Assembly (NCBI RefSeq): GCF_000517625.1
Contig: NZ_CP007055.1
Coordinates: 372,001 to 436,000, forward strand
Source: Halostagnicola larsenii XH-48
GTDB lineage: Archaea; Halobacteriota; Halobacteria; Halobacteriales; Natrialbaceae
Reading direction: 5' to 3'
DNA length: 64,000 nt
The first letter of the stretch is position 1. Each line of letters begins with the position of its first letter. Position numbers and translations under genes: made by a program. This document shows positions 59,837 to 64,000 of this stretch, one piece after another. The notes under the pieces were generated by a model. The model searched no databases and was not told the origin of the DNA. It saw only the letters and a list, made by a program, of their open reading frames with translations.

Positions 59837-60034
59837 ATGGACGCGGATCTGATCGGTCTCGGAATCCTCGCAACCGTGGGCGGGCTCGCGCTCGCGTACA
59901 TTGCGCGATACCTGTATCCGCGTCTCGACGCCCCGAAGGACTCGCTGGCCTCGCTGCGCTTTCTCACGGCCCTCATCGTCGGCATCCTGCTGGTACTCGG
60001 GTTCGGTCTGATTCTCCTCGGAGCGCTCGGTTGA
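59837..60034 (+). CDS. Small two-helix membrane protein
   Basis: A 65-residue protein with two helices: LIGLGILATVGGLALAYIAR and FLTALIVGILLVLGFGLILL, joined by YPRLDAPKDSLASL. No family is recognised. It lies 63 bp before gatD on the same strand and may share its transcript. Confidence 0.65.
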   Translation: MDADLIGLGILATVGGLALAYIARYLYPRLDAPKDSLASLRFLTALIVGILLVLGFGLILLGALG

Positions 60035-60097
60035 GGGGTGCCGACTCGACGCGTTCGAAAGCGTGGCTTCAAGTCCGAGCGGCTGCAATCACCGGCC

Positions 60098-61348
60098 ATG
60101 AATCCAGGCGATCGCATCCGAGTCGATTCGGACGACCGCACGTACGACGGCGTGTTGCTCCCCTCGAGCACCGACGACCACCTCGTCGTGAAACTCGAGG
60201 GCGGGTACAACGTCGGGATCGAGCGCGACGGGACCGATATCGAGGTTCTCGCCGAGGGCGTCTACGAGATCGACGGCGCGCAAGACGGCGACGAGGGGGA
60301 GGCCTCGACGGTCGAGTTCGACGACGACCTGCCGACGATTTCGCTCATCTCGACGGGCGGCACCATCGCCTCGACGGTCGACTACCGAACGGGCGCGGTG
60401 ACGGCCCAGTTCGACGCCGAGGACGTGCTCCGGGCGGTGCCGGACCTCGCCGGGCGGGCAAACTACCGCGGCCGCGTCGTCGCGAACATCCTCTCGGAGA
60501 ATATGGAGCCGCCGATCTGGCAGGACCTCGCACGGACGGTCCGCGACGAGATCGAGGCCGGAGCCGACGGCGTCGTCGTCATGCACGGCACCGACACGAT
60601 GCAGTACTCGGCCTCGGCGCTCGCGTTCATGCTCGAGACGCCCGTTCCAATCGTCTTCACGGGCAGCCAGCGCTCGGCCGACCGGCCATCTTCGGACAAC
60701 GTGATGAACGCCGTTTCGGCCGTCGAGGCAGCCAAGAGCGACTGCGCGGAGGTGCTCGTCTGCATGCACGCGAGCGAGTCCGATACGACCTGCGCGCTCC
60801 ACCGCGGCACCCGCGTCCGCAAGAATCACACCTCGCGCAGAGACGCGTTCGAAACCGTCGGCGCGGCGCCGCTTGGCACCGTCGACTACGAGAGCGAGGA
60901 CGTGACCTTCCACCGAGCACACCAGGAACGCGACGCGGTCGACCTCGAGCTATCGCCCGCCCTCGAGACCGACGTGGAACTCGTGAAGTTCACGCCCGGC
61001 ATGGACCCTGCCTTCCTCGAGATCGCCGAGGGCTCTGCGGGACTGATCATCGAGGGAACCGGTCTCGGACACGTCCACACCGACCTCATCCCGAAAATCG
61101 AGGAACTGATCGAGGACGGCACGACGGTCGTGATGACCAGCCAGTGTCTCGAGGGCCGGGTCTGCGACCGGGTCTACGACACCGGCCGCGACCTGCTCGA
61201 GGCGGGCGTCCTCGAGGGCGAGGACACCCTGCCGGGCACCGCGAAGGTCAAGCTGATGTGGGCGCTCGAGAACAGCGAGAACGTCGACGAAGCAATGGGA
61301 ACGTCGCTTGCGGGCGAGATTCAGGAGCGCTCTGTCCCCTGGGAGTAG
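60098..61348 (+). CDS. gatD: Glu-tRNA(Gln) amidotransferase subunit GatD
   Basis: A 416-residue subunit of the archaeal GatDE amidotransferase. It is an L-asparaginase-type amidohydrolase that supplies ammonia to GatE, which amidates Glu-tRNA(Gln). An N-terminal barrel-like domain (about 1-75) precedes the asparaginase core: LISTGGTIASTVDYRTGAV with the first catalytic threonine, VVMHGTDTMQYSASALAFML with the second threonine and aspartate, and the lysine in RVRKNHTSRRDAF. The length is typical. gatE is not in this window. The start at 60098 (MNPGDRIRVDSDD) is clear. Confidence 0.96.
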   Translation: MNPGDRIRVDSDDRTYDGVLLPSSTDDHLVVKLEGGYNVGIERDGTDIEVLAEGVYEIDGAQDGDEGEASTVEFDDDLPTISLISTGGTIASTVDYRTGAVTAQFDAEDVLRAVPDLAGRANYRGRVVANILSENMEPPIWQDLARTVRDEIEAGADGVVVMHGTDTMQYSASALAFMLETPVPIVFTGSQRSADRPSSDNVMNAVSAVEAAKSDCAEVLVCMHASESDTTCALHRGTRVRKNHTSRRDAFETVGAAPLGTVDYESEDVTFHRAHQERDAVDLELSPALETDVELVKFTPGMDPAFLEIAEGSAGLIIEGTGLGHVHTDLIPKIEELIEDGTTVVMTSQCLEGRVCDRVYDTGRDLLEAGVLEGEDTLPGTAKVKLMWALENSENVDEAMGTSLAGEIQERSVPWE

Positions 61349-61548
61349 CGAGGCGTTTCACCGGTTCCGGCGGCGTTTCGACCCGACGACGGCCGGTATC
61401 AGGTGCTCGACTCGCGTAGCTGTACCTTCCGCCCGTAGAGGAGCATCCAGAACCCGAGCATGACAGTCGCAAAGCGCATCAGTTTCATGTCGTTCGTTTC
61501 CGTCGGCGGCTGGTACGACTGGTCCACCGCCTGGTAGTACGACCCCTC

Positions 61549-62076
61549 TTATTCGACGATTCGATACGCTTCCCAGACTTCGATCGGCTCGTCGGTCACA
61601 GTCTGGCCCAACTCGATCGATTCGACGGCGGCATCGTCGCTGTCGATCCGGCCTTCGCTTACGACGCTCTCCTCGATGAACTCTTCTTCCGTGACCGGCT
61701 CGTGTGTGAGCGTTACCGTGCCGTTGCCGTCGTGGGTTGTCACTGGCCGAACCATCCCGTCTCCCAGCATATAGATCGTGTCGCTCTCTCGAGTGCCAGC
61801 ATCGATATCCTCCTCGAACTCGTCTACGTCCATTACCAGATCCTCGGCGTCGACCATATGCTCGAGCGTACAGCCCCTGGCTTCGAAGTCCGTGAAACAC
61901 TCCCTGACGTTCGGTGCCTGATGGGCGACGCTCCGTGGAAGTTCATCGGAGGGCACCTCTTCGACCTCGTATTCGTAGGACAAATCGGTCGTGACCGGAC
62001 CGTGGAGAATCGGTCCGACGATCAGGAGGGAGCCGATGACCATCAACAGGACGGCATACTGGAGTCGAGAAGGCAT
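61549..62076 (-). CDS. Membrane-anchored protein ending at an in-frame TAA
   Basis: A 175-residue protein with one N-terminal helix (LQYAVLLMVIGSLLIVGPIL, about 5-24) and an extracytoplasmic domain with DLSYEYEVEEVPSDEL and TVTLTHEPVTEEEF. It stops at TAA 61549-61551. The same frame then continues 49 codons (EGSYYQAVDQSYQPPTETND, then MKLMRFATVMLGFWMLLYGR) to TGA 61399-61401, adding a second helix. A tyrosine would fit at the stop (IVEYEGSYYQ). So this is either a truncated gene or one with readthrough. No family is recognised. Confidence 0.6.
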   Translation of the reverse strand: MPSRLQYAVLLMVIGSLLIVGPILHGPVTTDLSYEYEVEEVPSDELPRSVAHQAPNVRECFTDFEARGCTLEHMVDAEDLVMDVDEFEEDIDAGTRESDTIYMLGDGMVRPVTTHDGNGTVTLTHEPVTEEEFIEESVVSEGRIDSDDAAVESIELGQTVTDEPIEVWEAYRIVE

Positions 62077-62221
62077 TGGCTGAACATGTGAACGCCCCTG
62101 AATGTATCTTCTGATCGCCGCTTATCGCACGACCGTTGATCGGCTCTGCCTTCCGGGTCGCTCTGCGTCGTGCGAAGCGCTTTCATATCGCTCCAGCCAA
62201 TTGCCTAGCGTTCGATCGACG

Positions 62222-63181
62222 ATGACAACAGGTTCAGACGCCGATGCCGTGGAAATCCGCCGCGCGACCCACGACGATTACGAGGACGTGGCCGCGTTCA
62301 CCGGCCGGATCTGGGCGAACCGGGGCGGCGATTACATCCCCGACGTCTACCACGACTGGCTCGAGGACGACGACGAGACGGGAAAGAAGACGTTCCTCGC
62401 CGAACTCGAGGGCGACGTGGCCGGCATCGTTCAGGGGGTCATGCTCTCGCCCGAGGAGGCCTGGTTTCAGGGCATGCGCGTCAATCCCGCCTACCAGCGC
62501 CGGGGCGTCAGCCAGCGGCTCAACGAGGCGTCCTTCGAGTGGGCTCGCCGGCGGGGCGCGACGATCGGTCGCGTGATGGTCTTCTCGTGGAACTCGCCGT
62601 CGCTCGGGGCGGCCCGAAAGAGCGGCTTCGAACCGATCACGGAGTTTCGCTTCGCCACCCCCGAACCCGACGCGGACGCGTCCGGGCCGCTATCGGTCTC
62701 GAGCGATCCCGCCGACGCGTGGCGCTTCTGGCACGAAAGCGACGCCCGCGATCACCTCCGCGGGCTCGGGATGGCGCTCGAGCAAAGCTGGGCGCTCAGG
62801 GAACTCACGCGCGAGGACTTCTCGAGGGTCGCCGATGAAACGGCGCTGTTCGTGGTCGAGGGCGGCGAATCCGCCGACGGCTTCGCGACGCGCGACCGGA
62901 ACGGTGCCCGCGCGATTGCCTATCGAACGCGAACCATGGAGCCACCCGACGACGGCGAAGAGACGACCCTCGCCGAGTACGGCGTCGGAGCTTGGGCGGA
63001 TGTCGACGCGGCGCGGTCGCTGTTCGCGGCCATCGCTCGAGACGCCGCGGCGATCGGAGCCGACGAGACTCGAGTGTTGATCCCCGAAACGGCCGAATAC
63101 GTTAGCGACGCCTCCTACGCCGGCGTTGGCGTCGCGGACGAGCCCGATTTCGTTCTGGGGATCGACCTGAGCGGCGCTTGA
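62222..63181 (+). CDS. GNAT family N-acetyltransferase
   Basis: A 319-residue acetyltransferase-fold protein. The GNAT core is about residues 10-150: VEIRRATHDDYEDVAAF, FLAELEGDVAGIVQGVM, FQGMRVNPAYQRRGVSQRL (acetyl-CoA loop) and ARKSGFEP. The C-terminal half (about 165-315) looks like a second, degenerate GNAT-like region with VFVVEGGESADGFATRD-like strands. Substrate unknown. ATG 62222 is chosen since the preceding frame from 62102 reads unlike haloarchaeal protein. Confidence 0.85.
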   Translation: MTTGSDADAVEIRRATHDDYEDVAAFTGRIWANRGGDYIPDVYHDWLEDDDETGKKTFLAELEGDVAGIVQGVMLSPEEAWFQGMRVNPAYQRRGVSQRLNEASFEWARRRGATIGRVMVFSWNSPSLGAARKSGFEPITEFRFATPEPDADASGPLSVSSDPADAWRFWHESDARDHLRGLGMALEQSWALRELTREDFSRVADETALFVVEGGESADGFATRDRNGARAIAYRTRTMEPPDDGEETTLAEYGVGAWADVDAARSLFAAIARDAAAIGADETRVLIPETAEYVSDASYAGVGVADEPDFVLGIDLSGA

Positions 63182-63235
63182 TATCCGTGGCCACACAGAG
63201 CGTCTGACTCGACTACTGCTGGAGAATCGAGCCGC

Positions 63236-63511
63236 CTATCCGCCGCTGACGGGCGGAAACAGCGCCAGTTCGTCGCCCGCTTCCAGGTCCGTCTCGAGGC
63301 CCTCCTCCTGTGTCAGGACGTTCGTTCCGTTGCGGAGGATGTTGATCTGCGATCGCAACTCGCCGTCTTCGAGCACCCGATCCTCGAGCGCCGGTCGATC
63401 CGCGAGCAGCGCCTCGAGGGCGTCTTCGACCGTCGCACCGTCCTCGACGTCGACGGAGACGTGTTTGTCACCCGCCAGTTCGGCGAGGTCGGCGAACAGC
63501 TTCCAGTTCAT
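63236..63511 (-). CDS. Ubiquitin-like small modifier protein (SAMP/MoaD type)
   Basis: A 91-residue beta-grasp protein. The fold opens with MNWKLFADLAELAGDKHVSV, continues with VEDALEALLADRPALEDRV and ends with the exposed FPPVSGG. The C-terminal diglycine is what lets SAMPs be adenylated by UbaA and joined to lysines, and MoaD-like members deliver sulfur in molybdopterin synthesis. SAMP1 has this architecture and length. The start at 63511 is the family start. No moaE or ubaA is next to it. Confidence 0.85.
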   Translation of the reverse strand: MNWKLFADLAELAGDKHVSVDVEDGATVEDALEALLADRPALEDRVLEDGELRSQINILRNGTNVLTQEEGLETDLEAGDELALFPPVSGG

Positions 63512-63631
63512 GTGCGGCCGTATCAGCGCCGCGGGCAAGTAGCTACCGCTCTCAGGAGTGTCGGACCGTCTGTCGATGACTCCGTGATTTTCCGGCCGCG
63601 AACTTATTCCGCTCAGTCCCATATCCGGGTT

Positions 63632-64000
63632 ATGAGCGTTATTGCGGAGTTTTCGGTCAGATCGGAGGATTTCGCGTTACACGGTGCGCTCACCGCAGCT
63701 CCGAACATGATCGTCGAAATCGAGCGAATCGTTGCAACACAGAAAGACCGGGTGATGCCCTACTTTTGGGTCAGCGGCGGCGACCAATCCGAATTCGAAA
63801 CCGCGTTCCGCGACGACGATTCCGTACAGAATATCACCGCCGTCGACGACGTGGAGGACGCCAAACTCTATCGCACCGAGTGGACCGAGAACATCCAGGC
63901 GGTCGTCTTCGCGTACGTCGAAATCGGCGCAACGATCCTTCAGGCTACCGGACGCGGCGAACGGTGGGAACTACGGATGCGCTTTGACGACCGTGATACG
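63632..64000 (+). CDS. HTH-10 (Bat-type) regulator, C-terminus beyond window
   Basis: Partial gene: 123 residues from ATG 63632, open at the window end. The sensing region is the same type as in the regulator at 35298 (VMPYFWVSGGDQSEFETAF against VIPYFWVRGSHSDDVVAAF; DDVEDAKLYRTEW against DSVEDEYLLRAEW). The HTH-10 domain expected at the C-terminus is unseen. A TATA-like CTTATTCC at about 63603-63610 lies about 25 bases upstream, so the transcript is probably leaderless. Confidence 0.82.
   Translation, partial: MSVIAEFSVRSEDFALHGALTAAPNMIVEIERIVATQKDRVMPYFWVSGGDQSEFETAFRDDDSVQNITAVDDVEDAKLYRTEWTENIQAVVFAYVEIGATILQATGRGERWELRMRFDDRDT

Noticed and set aside
1-64000. CRISPR arrays, tRNA and rRNA genes, complete insertion sequences
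   Set aside because: I looked for regular repeats, cloverleaf-like segments with GGTTCGAATCC-type T loops, and transposase motifs on both strands and found none I could support.

Overview
This window comes from a haloarchaeon (class Halobacteria), most likely a Natrinema/Haloterrigena-type member of the Natrialbales. The evidence is high GC, very acidic proteins, Tat signals on most exported proteins, PGF-CTERM C-termini, Bat-type HTH regulators, archaeosine and coenzyme F420 biosynthesis, GatD, CetZ, HerA/NurA and a SAMP-like modifier. The genus is an inference. I see no rRNA, tRNA, CRISPR array or intact insertion sequence.

Layout. 1-7.5 kb: a truncated LOV/PAS sensor of the Bat type, a small zinc finger protein, RaSEA (archaeosine), a large catalase, purS-purQ and a divergent purU. 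7.1-12.2 kb: an AT-rich patch with a VOC protein, then an acetamidase/formamidase, small haloarchaeal proteins, an ArsR-like regulator and a divergent CPBP protease. 12.3-25.2 kb: purC, cofH, a DUF192 lipoprotein, an SDR, a MacB-like ABC exporter operon, cofG, cofC, cetZ and an NDUFA9-like protein. 25.3-30.9 kb: thymidylate kinase, a TrkA/RAM pair, an antitoxin with a broken MazF toxin, a second RAM protein and a large intergenic inverted repeat. 31-38.5 kb: a MetY/CysK-type sulfhydrylase, Nudix, GpmI, a group of signalling proteins (HTH-10, DUF7344, HalOD1) and NurA. 38.7-45.1 kb: two archaeosortase-type surface proteins (a 5'-nucleotidase and a cohesin-domain protein), a tandem-DUF7344 regulator and HerA. 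45.2-51.8 kb: a CAP-domain protein, an alpha/beta hydrolase with a decayed upstream partner, PspA, an FxLYD lipoprotein and three tandem paralogues of an uncharacterised four-helix membrane protein. 52-64 kb: a zinc alcohol dehydrogenase, a DUF1611 plus enolase-superfamily pair matching the DgcN-DgcA D-glutamate pathway, a Vms1-like release factor, a secreted protein plus ArsR pair, GatD, a membrane protein cut by an in-frame stop, a GNAT, a SAMP-like protein and a truncated second HTH-10 regulator.

How the genes work together. Most of the window is core metabolism: purines (purS, purQ, purU, purC), F420 (cofH, cofG, cofC), tRNA (RaSEA, GatD, Vms1-like) and DNA-end processing (HerA, NurA, separated here). 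The accessory parts are the AT-rich patch, the toxin-antitoxin locus with its flanking small ORF and inverted repeat, the signalling group and the triplicated membrane family. The triplicated family (48.5-51.8 kb) is the best candidate for an undescribed system. Two genes have in-frame stop codons inside otherwise continuous coding frames, and one hydrolase survives only as a C-terminal fragment, so gene decay is visible at several places.
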